A DNA stretch of 20,391 bases, taken from assembly GCA_964645625.1 (NCBI GenBank), contig CAZYAI010000043.1, positions 1 to 20,391 of the forward strand, written 5' to 3'. This DNA comes from AB-137-C09 sp964645625 (GTDB lineage Bacteria > Pseudomonadota > Zetaproteobacteria > Mariprofundales > Mariprofundaceae). The position numbers and the translations under genes were made by a program. A model generated the notes under the pieces. The model worked only from the letters and a program-made list of their open reading frames with translations. It had not been told where the DNA came from and made no database searches. Of this stretch, positions 1-7,419 are shown piece by piece (positions within the stretch are counted from its first letter, which is position 1; each line of letters begins with the position of its first letter).

Positions 1-749
1 TCAAGCTGAGCCACATCGCGCACTTCATCGGATTGATGCAAGTCTGCCGCGCCATATACAACCAAGGTATGCATCATAATATCTTGTAGTGATTCCACCG
101 AAGCGCGGGCAATCCACGCAAACACCCGCAGCAACACACCACCAAGAATCGAACCAAGCAACGTAGTGTAAAAGGCGACACCCATGCCAGCCATCGCATG
201 CTCGACACCCTCTAGCACCAAGCGTTGATCCTCACCGACGGCAGACAGCGCACTGTTTAGACCACTCATGGTCAGCGTCATGCCCAGCACAGTCCCCACC
301 AAACCGATGGTAATCAGCAAGTTCCCCATCAGTTGTACAAAGTCGCTGATACGATTATGTGAGGCAAAGCTGGTCACCAACAAGGTGTCTACATCAGGTT
401 TACCATGATGAGCAATCATATGCTGCAAAGACACAATCACTTGTTCCACCAAACGGCGCGGTTGTTTAATCGCCAATGCCACAATACCTTTGCTACGGAT
501 CTGTTTTTCTAAGCGATAAACGCGAAACCATTCCATCGTCAAATTGCAAATATGGTAAAAATTTACCAACACACCAAAAGCAAACAAACCAAGAATAATT
601 TGTGTGATATGGGTTTCATCTTGGCTGATAAACGTCCAAGCACCTGCCTCTCGATACAACATGAAAAACACGACCGAAGAGGTGATCGCCCACAACAGCC
701 ATACAATCAAGGTTTTAAGTCCGCGTTGGTCGATGGCTTTTTGCCTCAT
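1..749 (-). CDS. TolQ/ExbB/MotA-family proton channel protein, C-terminus cut by the window edge
   Basis: The 249 visible residues form an inner-membrane protein of the MotA/TolQ/ExbB proton-channel family. In that family the protein couples proton-motive force to a partner such as TolR/ExbD or MotB. Membrane segments are visible at about residues 12-32, 48-68, 138-164 and 186-213. The third carries the glycine-rich stretch IGLVGTVLGMTLTMSG and the fourth GMGVAFYTTLLGSILGG, matching the two pore helices of the family. The start is ATG at 749, preceded by a perfect AGGAGG (757-762) at 7-nt spacing inside the end of gpmI. Its ATG overlaps the gpmI stop as ATGA, so the two are translationally coupled. 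The partner gene, expected downstream on this strand, lies outside the window. The family is clear, but the exact role (Tol, Ton-like or other) cannot be decided here. Confidence 0.85.
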   Translation of the reverse strand, partial: MRQKAIDQRGLKTLIVWLLWAITSSVVFFMLYREAGAWTFISQDETHITQIILGLFAFGVLVNFYHICNLTMEWFRVYRLEKQIRSKGIVALAIKQPRRLVEQVIVSLQHMIAHHGKPDVDTLLVTSFASHNRISDFVQLMGNLLITIGLVGTVLGMTLTMSGLNSALSAVGEDQRLVLEGVEHAMAGMGVAFYTTLLGSILGGVLLRVFAWIARASVESLQDIMMHTLVVYGAADLHQSDEVRDVAQL

Positions 750-2389
750 GATACAGCCTCCTGAATCAATGATGGCGCGAAACCATCGGGTAATGTTTCA
801 CCCATAAGCTCCAAGACGGTAGCAGCGATGTGCGACAAACCTGGCGTGTCCGCAATGCTTTGCCCCGCCTCGGGTTGGCGTAAGTGGTAACGGCATGGTT
901 GTTGCGGGTCATACACAATACAAGGTACAGGGTTGATGGAATGACGGGTTGAAGCTTCATGTTCGCCGTGTTTGCCCGCAATCTCCATCTCTTCGGCATT
1001 GCCATGGTCAGCGGTGATGATGAGCGCCCAACCATACGTTTCGGCAGCGCCAGCCAAGCGTCCAATAGCGGCATCAACGCTTTCAATCGCGGCAATGGCT
1101 GGCGCGAGTTTACCACAATGCCCAACCATGTCGGCATTGGGGTAGTTAATCAGCCCGAAGCCGTATTCGCCGCTTGCCATGAGTTGTTCTGCACGGCTGG
1201 TAATCGCTGCCGACTGCATCGCTGGTGCATCAGCAAAGCTGATACCACGGTCGGATGGAATCAGAATATAATCCTCTAAGGCAGCATCCAGCGGTTCACG
1301 GTAACCACCATTAAAAAAGAAGGTAACATGTGGGTATTTTTGCGTCTCGCTAAGGCGGAACTGACGAATACCGCGCTCAACCAACAAACGCCCTAAAGCA
1401 TGTTCCACCACAGTTGGCCCCATCAGTTGTAAGGCTGGCAGGTTACGGTCTTCGTCATAAACCATCATCCCTGCAAACAGCAGATCAGGCATGTCACCGC
1501 GATCAAAACCATCAAAATCAGGCAGGCAAAACGCTTCGCACAATTCAATGGCGCGATCACCACGGAAGTTGACCATCACCACCGCATCGCCATCTGCCAT
1601 CACACTGCGTGGCTGGCCTTGCTTATCGGTCAATACAAAAGAAGGAAGATCTTGATCGACAATGTCAGGGTGCTCTTGCCGCAAGGTGGTGATTGCCGCC
1701 ATCATGGAGGGGAAGTGACGGTCGCTGATACCATGCACATGGGCATCCCAGCCGCGTTTCACTTTATCCCACTGATTATCGCGATCCATGGTGATGACTT
1801 CGCGCCCACCAGCCGAGCCAAAGGCATAGTCTCGAGTAGGGGAGCGGTTCACCTGTTGCAAAAGGTTTTCTACGATCGCGACATAATCTTGCGCGCTTTG
1901 AATGCCAACATCACGACCATCAAGCAGGGCGTGAATGCGTAAACGCGCAACGCCAGAGGCATCGGCATGACGAATCAGGGCAAGGAAATGGTCAATATGG
2001 GAATGAATATTGCCGTCGGACAATAGCCCAATAAGGTGCAGCGTTCCGCCTTGTTGACCACGTTCGGTAATCTGTTGCAAGGCTGGGGAATCAAAAAACG
2101 CACCGCTTTCGATGCTGCGATTGATGCGGGTAGGCCCTTGGTCAAGTAAGCGACCTGCACCCATGGTTAAATGACCAACTTCTGAACCACCTAAATCTTT
2201 TGCCGCTGGCAATCCGACATAAGGCCCGTGCGTTAATAAGCTGGTGTGCGCTTCGTTACGCCATAAACGATCAAAATGAGGGGTTTGTGCCTGAGTTACA
2301 GCATCGCTGCTATCACCACGTCCTATACCCCAGCCATCCATGACCACCAGCAATACAGGTTTACGCTTTACCGTTTCAGAAACAGGCAT
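746..2389 (-). CDS. gpmI: 2,3-bisphosphoglycerate-independent phosphoglycerate mutase
   Basis: This cytosolic dimetal enzyme of glycolysis and gluconeogenesis interconverts 3- and 2-phosphoglycerate through a phosphoserine intermediate. It is 547 aa, somewhat longer than the usual 510-515. Alkaline-phosphatase-superfamily motifs are intact: MDGWG (metal-binding Asp18), the catalytic serine in GGSEVGHLTMGAGR (Ser69), GLLSDGNIHSHIDH (about 121-134), LDGRD (157-160), NFRGDRA, FFFNGG, NADMVGH and TADHGNAE. The sequence before the catalytic Ser reads LGGSEVGH, where many members have MGNSEVGH, so this is a somewhat divergent subgroup. The ATG at 2389 has AAGGAG 8 nt upstream. The gene sits just downstream of a terminator that closes the sucA unit and probably has its own promoter. 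It overlaps the next gene by 4 nt. Confidence 0.95.
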   Translation of the reverse strand: MPVSETVKRKPVLLVVMDGWGIGRGDSSDAVTQAQTPHFDRLWRNEAHTSLLTHGPYVGLPAAKDLGGSEVGHLTMGAGRLLDQGPTRINRSIESGAFFDSPALQQITERGQQGGTLHLIGLLSDGNIHSHIDHFLALIRHADASGVARLRIHALLDGRDVGIQSAQDYVAIVENLLQQVNRSPTRDYAFGSAGGREVITMDRDNQWDKVKRGWDAHVHGISDRHFPSMMAAITTLRQEHPDIVDQDLPSFVLTDKQGQPRSVMADGDAVVMVNFRGDRAIELCEAFCLPDFDGFDRGDMPDLLFAGMMVYDEDRNLPALQLMGPTVVEHALGRLLVERGIRQFRLSETQKYPHVTFFFNGGYREPLDAALEDYILIPSDRGISFADAPAMQSAAITSRAEQLMASGEYGFGLINYPNADMVGHCGKLAPAIAAIESVDAAIGRLAGAAETYGWALIITADHGNAEEMEIAGKHGEHEASTRHSINPVPCIVYDPQQPCRYHLRQPEAGQSIADTPGLSHIAATVLELMGETLPDGFAPSLIQEAVS

Positions 2390-2420
2390 ACAAACAACTC
2401 CTTAACAACATGGCTACCAT

Positions 2421-2450
2421 GCTATGGAACATCATCGCATAATGCGTCAA
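2421..2450 (-). promoter_or_regulatory. Putative sigma-70 promoter of gpmI
   Basis: On the minus strand a TTGACG box (2445-2450) is followed after 18 nt by CATAGC (2421-2426), between the upstream terminator and the gpmI start. The -35 matches five of six consensus bases but the -10 only three, so the placement is tentative. Confidence 0.35.
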
Positions 2451-2494
2451 AACGCAGGATTACTGCTCCATGATTCGCGACATCTTTGTCGCAT

Positions 2495-2523
2495 AAAAAA
2501 GGCTCGGGGAAACCGAGCCTTTT
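2495..2523 (-). terminator. Rho-independent terminator of the sucA unit
   Basis: An 11-bp perfect stem, AAAAGGCTCGG (2497-2507) with CCGAGCCTTTT (2513-2523), closes a 5-nt loop. On the minus strand the GC-rich stem is followed by six T residues (2500-2495). It lies 32 nt past the stop of the 36-aa gene and upstream of the gpmI promoter region, so it separates the sucA unit from gpmI. The plus strand also ends in four T residues, but no plus-strand gene reads into it. Confidence 0.9.
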
Positions 2524-2555
2524 CATTCAACCATCATCACACTTCGTGCGATTAA

Positions 2556-2666
2556 TTAGTATTCAGTATTGCGATTGGCCATTGAAGTGCCAGCCAAAAT
2601 CAATGGCATAACCACACCAAGAACAACAAAAATAAGAAACGCTGGTACAAAAGCATCAAAATGCAT
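2556..2666 (-). CDS. Small single-pass membrane protein (36 aa) downstream of sucA
   Basis: I do not recognise this protein. A 36-residue reading frame starts at ATG 2666, with a strong GGAGGGG ribosome binding site 8 nt upstream. It encodes MHFDAF, then about 20 hydrophobic residues (roughly 5-25), then a short polar tail ending NRNTEY. That pattern fits a single transmembrane helix with a free C-terminus. A longer frame reaches back to 2747, but it overlaps the sucA stop and ignores the ribosome binding site, so I chose the internal ATG. The gene lies 77 nt after sucA and 32 nt before the terminator, so it is probably co-transcribed with sucA. The size resembles accessory subunits of oxidases such as CydX, but I see no sequence likeness to them. 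Confidence 0.65.
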   Translation of the reverse strand: MHFDAFVPAFLIFVVLGVVMPLILAGTSMANRNTEY

Positions 2667-2690
2667 AATAAAAACCCCTCCAGAGTAGTA

Positions 2691-2712
2691 CCTAAACCCT
2701 GCAAGGTTTAGG
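2691..2712 (-). other. Intercistronic hairpin between sucA and the 36-aa gene
   Basis: A perfect 8-bp stem, CCTAAACC (2691-2698) with GGTTTAGG (2705-2712), encloses a 6-nt loop. It lies 31 nt past the sucA stop and just upstream of the GGAGGGG site of the small gene. There is no T-run, so it does not look like a terminator. It could protect the sucA 3' end or set the ratio of the two products. Confidence 0.55.
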
Positions 2713-2743
2713 CCGTATGTGTAAAACGGGACAACCGTATCGG

Positions 2744-5545
2744 TCAATCAGGCGAAGTCAATAGTCCCAGTGCCTGTTCTGTTAACCGCTGTTGCTCTTG
2801 TTGGTGTCGTTTGACCGAACCCACAGCAGGTGCTGCCGCTGCGGGACGAGAGATCACACGCAGGCTTTGCCATGTTTGTGTGGCATAACGAAGGTGATGC
2901 CGACTTTGGTACCAAGCCCCTTGGTTTTTCGGCTCTTCTTGCACCCAATACACGTGATTTGCCGCGCTGTACTGACTTAACAATGTGCGCAATGCTTCAC
3001 GAGGGAAGGGGTAAAGCCGTTCAATACGTATCAATGCCACATGCTTGATGTTATGCGCCTGACGTGCCGCCAGCAGGTCATAATACACCTTGCCCGAACA
3101 GATCACCACGCGCTCACAAGCACTTGCCTCAATCGTCGCATCCTGCTCTGGCAACAAGGCATGAAAACCACCAGCGGTGAAATCTGCCAACGAGGAAAAC
3201 GATGCCTTATTGCGCAATAAACTTTTCGGTCCCATAAGAATCAAAGGCTTGCGCATGCGCATCATTAACTGCCGTCGCAGCAGATGGAATAATTGCGCGG
3301 GTGTGGTGGGGTACACAACTTGTATGTTATCTTCAGCGCAGAGCTGCAAATAACGCTCCAGCCGCGCCGATGAATGTTCCGCCCCCTGTCCTTCATAACC
3401 ATGGGGTAACCACAGCACCATGCCGCACATGCGCTGCCACTTGCTTTCGCCAGCGGCAATAAACTGGTCAATAATCACCTGTGCGTTATTAGCAAAGTCA
3501 CCATATTGTGCTTCCCACACCACCAAGGCGCGTGGTTCGGCAACGGCATAACCATATTCAAACCCCAAAACAGCCATTTCAGAAAGCATGCTATCGACGA
3601 CGAAAAAATGACTCATTGCACCATTCTGAACGTTTTTAAGTGGCATCAAACTTTTGCCGTTTTGTTGGTCATAAATAATCGCATGACGGTGAGAAAACGT
3701 ACCACGTCCAGAATCTTGCCCCGACAAACGCACCCAGCCGCCTTCATCAACCAAGGTGGCGTACGCCATTGTTTCGGCACATCCCCAATCGACAGGCAAC
3801 GCATCATCCATCATGTGAATGCGACTCTCATATAATTTTGCCACTTGACGCGCTGGGTGAAAGTCGTTCGGCAGGGTGTGAACCGTACGCGCCAGTTGTT
3901 GTAAGCGTACAGCACTTACAACGGTGTTTGGCTCTTCATCCAAATGCTTGAGATAACCAGACCAACGCCCTTGCAGCGAATTGACAGGGTGCGGCTCTTC
4001 CTCGCTACGCTGCATGCGCTTGAGGCAATCGCGGTAATTATTAAGCAATGTGTCAACTTCTGATTGACTGAACACACCCGCATCTAACAACTGCTGACGG
4101 TACAAGGTAAACACCGTGGGGTGTGCTGCAATGCGTTGGTACATCAACGGTTGCGTTACTTCAGGGGCATCCGCTTCGTTATGACCATGGCGGCGGTAGC
4201 TGATGAGGTCAATCACAATATCGCTACGGAAGTGAGCGCGGTATTGCATCGCTAACTGCATCACCATGCAACACGTTTCAGGGTCGTCGCCATTCACATG
4301 CAGAATCGGAGCTTGCACCATCTTGGCAATATCGGTGCAATAAAAGGTCGAACGGGCATCAAAGGGATTGGTGGTAAAACCGATTTGATTATTCACAACA
4401 ATATGAATCGTACCGCCGCTGCGGTAGCCTGTTAAATCGCCCAAGTTGAGTGATTCAGCAACCACGCCCTGCCCTGCAAAAGCCGCATCGCCATGCACCA
4501 ATACACCCATGACTTGCCGCCGTGCTGCATCTTTGCGACGGCATTGTCGCGCCCGTACGCTGCCCAGCACAACAGGGGAAATAACCGCCAAGTGGGAGGG
4601 ATTAAACGCCAGCGATAAATGCACCATCCCGCCCTTGGTGCTGATGTCCGAAGAAAAACCCATGTGATATTTCACATCGCCTTGACCGCTTGCCTCGGTG
4701 ACGACTTTGCCATCAAATTCGGCAAAAATATCGCTGAGGTTTTTACCCAGCACATTGGCGAGCACGTTCAAACGCCCGCGATGCGCCATGCCTAAAATAA
4801 TTTCTTTGATGCCCGATTCGCCCGCTTGTTGCACCATCATCGAAAGCATCGGAATCAGACTTTCGCTACCTTCTAAAGAAAAACGCTTTTGCCCCATGTA
4901 ACGGGTGTGTAAGAAATGCTCAAACCCTTCAGCACGCATAATGCGGCCATAAATATGTTCGCGGGTTTCTTGGTTAAATTGCACCTGTCCTTGCTGCTTT
5001 TCCAATCGCTCATACAACCAATGTTTTTTAGCTGAATCCGCCACATGCATCAACTCAGGGCCGACATGCCCCGCATAGGTGTGTTGCAAACAATGAAGAA
5101 TATCGCGCAAGGGCATGGCATCGGGTCCAGGAAGGTCGCCAGAAGGAAAAAGCTGGTCAAGATCATCCTCACCCAAACCGTAATAACCCAGCTCCAACTC
5201 AGGGCAAGGTGGAGCCTGTGTTAAACCCAAGGGATCAAGTTGTGCTTGGGTATGACCGTGGACGCGCCACGCATGAATCAAATAAATCGCACGAGAAGGA
5301 TACTCCACATCAAAATGTACGATGTTAGACACGCTAGCAGCAGCTGGCGAACGGCGCAGGTTCAAACGTGCTGTATCAGCCATCGCCTGCAACGATTCGC
5401 TGTGTGTCGCCGTTTGCTCACCACCCAACCCCAGTGACGCGAAATAGTCCTGCCATTCTGGCGGCACACTTGAAGGATCATCGCACCATTGTGCTTCCAA
5501 TGTTTCCACCCAAGTTCCCGCAGTTATCGCAATGGCATCGTTCAT
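2744..5545 (-). CDS. sucA: 2-oxoglutarate dehydrogenase E1 component
   Basis: This is the thiamine-diphosphate-dependent E1 of the 2-oxoglutarate dehydrogenase complex in the TCA cycle. It decarboxylates 2-oxoglutarate and passes the succinyl group to lipoylated E2. At 933 aa it has the usual SucA length and no fused E2 domain. Visible features include the N-terminal E1 segment (WVETLEAQW.DDPSSVPPEWQDYF, 12-35), EGSESLIPML (225-234), GMAHRGRLN (252-260), the cofactor-binding HGDAAFAGQG (351-360) and NNQIGFTTNP (385-394). A start at TTG 5551 is possible but would sit directly against the AGGGGG ribosome binding site. ATG 5545, with 6-nt spacing, is preferred. The next gene is a tiny membrane protein followed by a terminator, so sucB and lpd must be elsewhere if the complex is complete. 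Confidence 0.95.
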   Translation of the reverse strand: MNDAIAITAGTWVETLEAQWCDDPSSVPPEWQDYFASLGLGGEQTATHSESLQAMADTARLNLRRSPAAASVSNIVHFDVEYPSRAIYLIHAWRVHGHTQAQLDPLGLTQAPPCPELELGYYGLGEDDLDQLFPSGDLPGPDAMPLRDILHCLQHTYAGHVGPELMHVADSAKKHWLYERLEKQQGQVQFNQETREHIYGRIMRAEGFEHFLHTRYMGQKRFSLEGSESLIPMLSMMVQQAGESGIKEIILGMAHRGRLNVLANVLGKNLSDIFAEFDGKVVTEASGQGDVKYHMGFSSDISTKGGMVHLSLAFNPSHLAVISPVVLGSVRARQCRRKDAARRQVMGVLVHGDAAFAGQGVVAESLNLGDLTGYRSGGTIHIVVNNQIGFTTNPFDARSTFYCTDIAKMVQAPILHVNGDDPETCCMVMQLAMQYRAHFRSDIVIDLISYRRHGHNEADAPEVTQPLMYQRIAAHPTVFTLYRQQLLDAGVFSQSEVDTLLNNYRDCLKRMQRSEEEPHPVNSLQGRWSGYLKHLDEEPNTVVSAVRLQQLARTVHTLPNDFHPARQVAKLYESRIHMMDDALPVDWGCAETMAYATLVDEGGWVRLSGQDSGRGTFSHRHAIIYDQQNGKSLMPLKNVQNGAMSHFFVVDSMLSEMAVLGFEYGYAVAEPRALVVWEAQYGDFANNAQVIIDQFIAAGESKWQRMCGMVLWLPHGYEGQGAEHSSARLERYLQLCAEDNIQVVYPTTPAQLFHLLRRQLMMRMRKPLILMGPKSLLRNKASFSSLADFTAGGFHALLPEQDATIEASACERVVICSGKVYYDLLAARQAHNIKHVALIRIERLYPFPREALRTLLSQYSAANHVYWVQEEPKNQGAWYQSRHHLRYATQTWQSLRVISRPAAAAPAVGSVKRHQQEQQRLTEQALGLLTSPD

Positions 5546-5568
5546 GGTCAACCCCCTAGTGTCGCCCG

Positions 5569-5597
5569 ATTACAACAATAACCCCTTGACTATGCAA
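5569..5597 (-). promoter_or_regulatory. Putative sucA promoter with extended -10
   Basis: On the minus strand TTGCAT (5592-5597) is followed after 17 nt by TGTAAT (5569-5574), which is preceded by TGT (an extended -10). Transcription would begin about 17-20 nt before the sucA ATG, leaving a short leader carrying AGGGGG. The -35 is weak (three of six bases). Confidence 0.4.
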
Positions 5598-5629
5598 GCT
5601 TAACGCCTTCGTGCTGCACAAAAAAAGCG

Positions 5630-5761
5630 ATGTATCACTCGCGCTTGGTGTTAGCGTGGGCAGAATTGCACCAAGAAGATTTAATGGCTGATTGGGATTT
5701 GCTTATGAATGGTGAACAACCATTCAAAATTCCAACCGCTATAATGAGGTTTATGCTATGA
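5630..5761 (+). pseudogene. DUF4160 remnant, N-terminus missing
   Basis: The frame from 5630 to the stop at 5759-5761 encodes a peptide containing RLVLAWAELHQEDLMADWDL and ending in NGEQPFKIP plus a short tail. This corresponds to the C-terminal half of DUF4160 proteins, which usually have about 80-90 residues. The N-terminal part, with its conserved PHIHA-type histidine segment, is absent. Upstream the frame runs to an in-frame stop at 5579-5581 through sequence that holds the sucA promoter. The 3' end is authentic: it overlaps the downstream DUF2442 start as ATGA, the standard arrangement for this pair. I see no ribosome binding site for ATG 5630. The gene is therefore best read as a truncated relic, although a short 43-aa product cannot be excluded. 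Confidence 0.6.
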
Positions 5762-6009
5762 CGCCATCTGTTATTCACGTGGTTGCTGGTCGCGATTACT
5801 GCCTTCATATTGAGTTTGATAATCACGAATATGGCATACTTAACATGAAGCCTTACCTTGACTTTGGTGTGTTTAAGCTATTAAAAGATCCCTCTGTATT
5901 TACCAAAGTTCGTGTTTCATTCGACACGATTGCATGGAATGATGGGATCGATCTTGACCCACAATTTGTGTATGAAAAAACCATAAAAACCGCATCCAAT
6001 AACGCGTAG
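5758..6009 (+). CDS. DUF2442 domain protein
   Basis: This 83-residue protein matches the DUF2442 pattern: a short beta-rich N-terminus (VVAGRDYCLHIEFDNHEYGI), then MKPYLDFGVFKLLKDPSVFTKVRV, then IAWNDGIDLDPQFVYEKT, the family's typical W.NG.DLDP..LY ending. The family has no established biochemical function. It is very often found next to DUF4160 genes, and the two are suspected to be toxin-antitoxin-like, without proof that I can cite. The ATG at 5758 overlaps the DUF4160 stop and has GAGG 8 nt upstream. Its partner is truncated here, so it may persist as an orphan. Confidence 0.75.
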   Translation: MTPSVIHVVAGRDYCLHIEFDNHEYGILNMKPYLDFGVFKLLKDPSVFTKVRVSFDTIAWNDGIDLDPQFVYEKTIKTASNNA

Positions 6010-6047
6010 GTTGGTGGGGGACTTGCGCACAAATAAAGGCTCTACGC

Positions 6048-6073
6048 AATCATCACGATGATTTATGAATCAT
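6048..6073. repeat. Overlapping short inverted repeats in a convergent intergenic gap
   Basis: The 106-bp gap between the DUF2442 gene and the convergent nucleotidyltransferase gene contains AATCAT-CACG-ATGATT-TATG-AATCAT. The middle arm can pair with either neighbour, giving two mutually exclusive 6-bp hairpins. There is no GC-rich stem or T-run, so terminator activity is doubtful. Nothing else is recognisable in the gap. Confidence 0.35.
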
Positions 6074-6115
6074 TGAGGCTAAAGCCAGTAAAAATTACCA
6101 CGAACGATTTGATTT

Positions 6116-6823
6116 TTAGGTCAATAATGCCAATCTTTTTATGCGAGCTTCAAGGATGGAGTAACGTTGAATGCTCGCGTCATCTGGCGGTAAATGGCAA
6201 GGTATTGCTTGCATAAAATCACGATCCTGGAGCCATGTGCTGAATCTTTTGGCAATGTAGCCGCGTAATTGTGGGTCATGAACGTTAGCGCATTCATTGC
6301 CAAGTTCTTCCCGACCATCAATCACAGCCATCAAATCTTCAAAATCGTGACTCATGATAAAATCATGGTTGCCGCGTCCCAAAAAAGCCTCGATTTTGGT
6401 GGCGATAAAATAAGGAGCACTGACTCGTGATATATGTTGGCCATCTGGCAGCGTATCATCCACAGCGTGTTTGATAGCTGCGCTATACCAACGGTTGCTG
6501 AAACCAAGAATCTTTTCATCCGTAGGCATCAGGTCAACCATAATATGATCAATGAGCCATCGACAGCGTACGCCACTATGCACTTCTGGTGCAAATCCGA
6601 GTTGACGCATGGTTGCTTCAATAGCGTGATAATCGTGTTGCGTTGCCACCTCGACAATCAAATCCACATCTGTTGTGGCTCGCACATCGGGCGCACCAGA
6701 GTCAGTAATCAGCAAGCCAACAGTGGTTCCACCCAAAAAGACGACCTTTTCCTTCAATGAGCCGAGGTGCCTCGCCACCAGCATGAGCATGGCAAGGTTT
6801 TGACTGTGTCTTCTATGCTGCAT
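6116..6823 (-). CDS. AbiEii/AbiGii-like nucleotidyltransferase, putative toxin of a two-gene module
   Basis: This 235-aa protein has the nucleotidyltransferase signature of the AbiEii/AbiGii group: FLGGTTVGLLI (29-39) as the GG(S/T) motif, ATTDVDLIVEV (50-59) with metal-binding Asp52 and Asp54, and a probable third acidic residue at Asp97 in HIMVDLMP. A helical C-terminal part follows (IATKIEAFLGRG...HDFEDLMAVIDGR). Known AbiE toxins transfer nucleotides to RNA targets in type IV toxin-antitoxin systems, and that role here is inferred from family only. It begins at ATG 6823, overlapping the end of the upstream winged-helix gene by 11 nt, so both are made from one mRNA. A chromosomal nucleotidyltransferase not acting as a toxin is the main alternative. 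Confidence 0.7.
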   Translation of the reverse strand: MQHRRHSQNLAMLMLVARHLGSLKEKVVFLGGTTVGLLITDSGAPDVRATTDVDLIVEVATQHDYHAIEATMRQLGFAPEVHSGVRCRWLIDHIMVDLMPTDEKILGFSNRWYSAAIKHAVDDTLPDGQHISRVSAPYFIATKIEAFLGRGNHDFIMSHDFEDLMAVIDGREELGNECANVHDPQLRGYIAKRFSTWLQDRDFMQAIPCHLPPDDASIQRYSILEARIKRLALLT

Positions 6824-7340
6824 CGTTCAAGCGTTGGTGAAATAATTGTTCTGCAATCATGCGTTCCCTTGCCCGACCGTCGCGAATGGCATCAACCAAT
6901 GCCAGTAACGCATACAGTTTTACATCAATAGCTGCCGCTTTGGGGGCTGTTTTGTAAAGCGGCGAAAGGGAAAGGCCACGATCAGCACCTTCAGCATCGG
7001 ACCATACAGGAAGATACTGTTGATTGTACACAAAGATTCCATCAAACACATCTGCGGCGTACGAGGTTTTCATACCCCGAACAATGGAGCCATGATCCGC
7101 AGGGAAAGCATATTTGACTCCGTGAACAACAAATTCTTCAATGGCTTTGAAGTTAGGCTGCGCTTGAGTATCTGAGCCAGGCTGAATGAGTAATTTGGAT
7201 TGCAGCCCTCGTTTTACACCAGCGTGAACCTCAGATGCACTCATGAACAGTTCAGCAGCCAATTGGGCATAGCTCCATGTTTGGTCGCCTATAGCAATGA
7301 GTTTCAGAGCAATAACGAGATCCTGTGGTTTAAGTTGCAT
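6813..7340 (-). CDS. Winged-helix DNA-binding protein, putative antitoxin/autoregulator
   Basis: This 175-aa protein has an N-terminal helix-turn-helix of MarR/winged-helix style (about 5-60: DLVIALKLIAIGDQTWSYAQLAAELFMSASEVHAGVKRGLQSKLLI). A conserved-looking middle follows (EEFVVHGVKYAFPADHGSIVRGMKTSYAA). The C-terminal helix (KLYALLALVDAIRDGRARERMIAEQLF) may contact the partner protein. Proteins of this type occur as conserved hypotheticals beside nucleotidyltransferase genes. The gene precedes and overlaps such a gene here, as expected for antitoxin-first order. The ATG at 7340 lacks a clear ribosome binding site, so the mRNA may have a very short leader. A perfect dyad ends 9 nt upstream and is the likely binding site. 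The antitoxin function is inferred. Confidence 0.65.
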   Translation of the reverse strand: MQLKPQDLVIALKLIAIGDQTWSYAQLAAELFMSASEVHAGVKRGLQSKLLIQPGSDTQAQPNFKAIEEFVVHGVKYAFPADHGSIVRGMKTSYAADVFDGIFVYNQQYLPVWSDAEGADRGLSLSPLYKTAPKAAAIDVKLYALLALVDAIRDGRARERMIAEQLFHQRLNDAA

Positions 7341-7348
7341 GGCTATAT

Positions 7349-7371
7349 ACTATTCGCGATTCGCGAATAGT
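7349..7371 (-). promoter_or_regulatory. 23-bp perfect dyad, putative operator of the winged-helix/nucleotidyltransferase operon
   Basis: Two 11-nt arms, ACTATTCGCGA (7349-7359) and TCGCGAATAGT (7361-7371), are exact reverse complements around one central base. The core is also a tandem TTCGCGA-TTCGCGA, so it contains two copies of the self-complementary hexamer TCGCGA. It lies immediately 5' of the winged-helix start codon, where a repressor would block transcription. Confidence 0.7.
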
Positions 7372-7391
7372 AAACACCCAAGAGCTTAGCA

Positions 7392-7409
7392 GGGTGCACT
7401 TACGCACCC
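7392..7409 (-). terminator. Possible hairpin terminator of the Tim44-like gene
   Basis: A 6-bp GC-rich stem, GGGTGC (7392-7397) with GCACCC (7404-7409), has a 6-nt loop. It lies 10 nt beyond the Tim44-like stop codon. No T-run follows on the minus strand, so it may only stabilise the 3' end or depend on Rho. Confidence 0.35.
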
Positions 7410-7419
7410 GGCCTCTATA

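Noticed and set aside
2667..2747. Longer 63-aa version of the small gene after sucA
   Set aside because: Its start overlaps the sucA stop, the added 27 residues span the hairpin, and the strong ribosome binding site serves the internal ATG.
5635..5826. 63-codon minus-strand frame between sucA and DUF2442
   Set aside because: It is antisense to the DUF4160 remnant and the DUF2442 start, both of which have recognisable family sequence.
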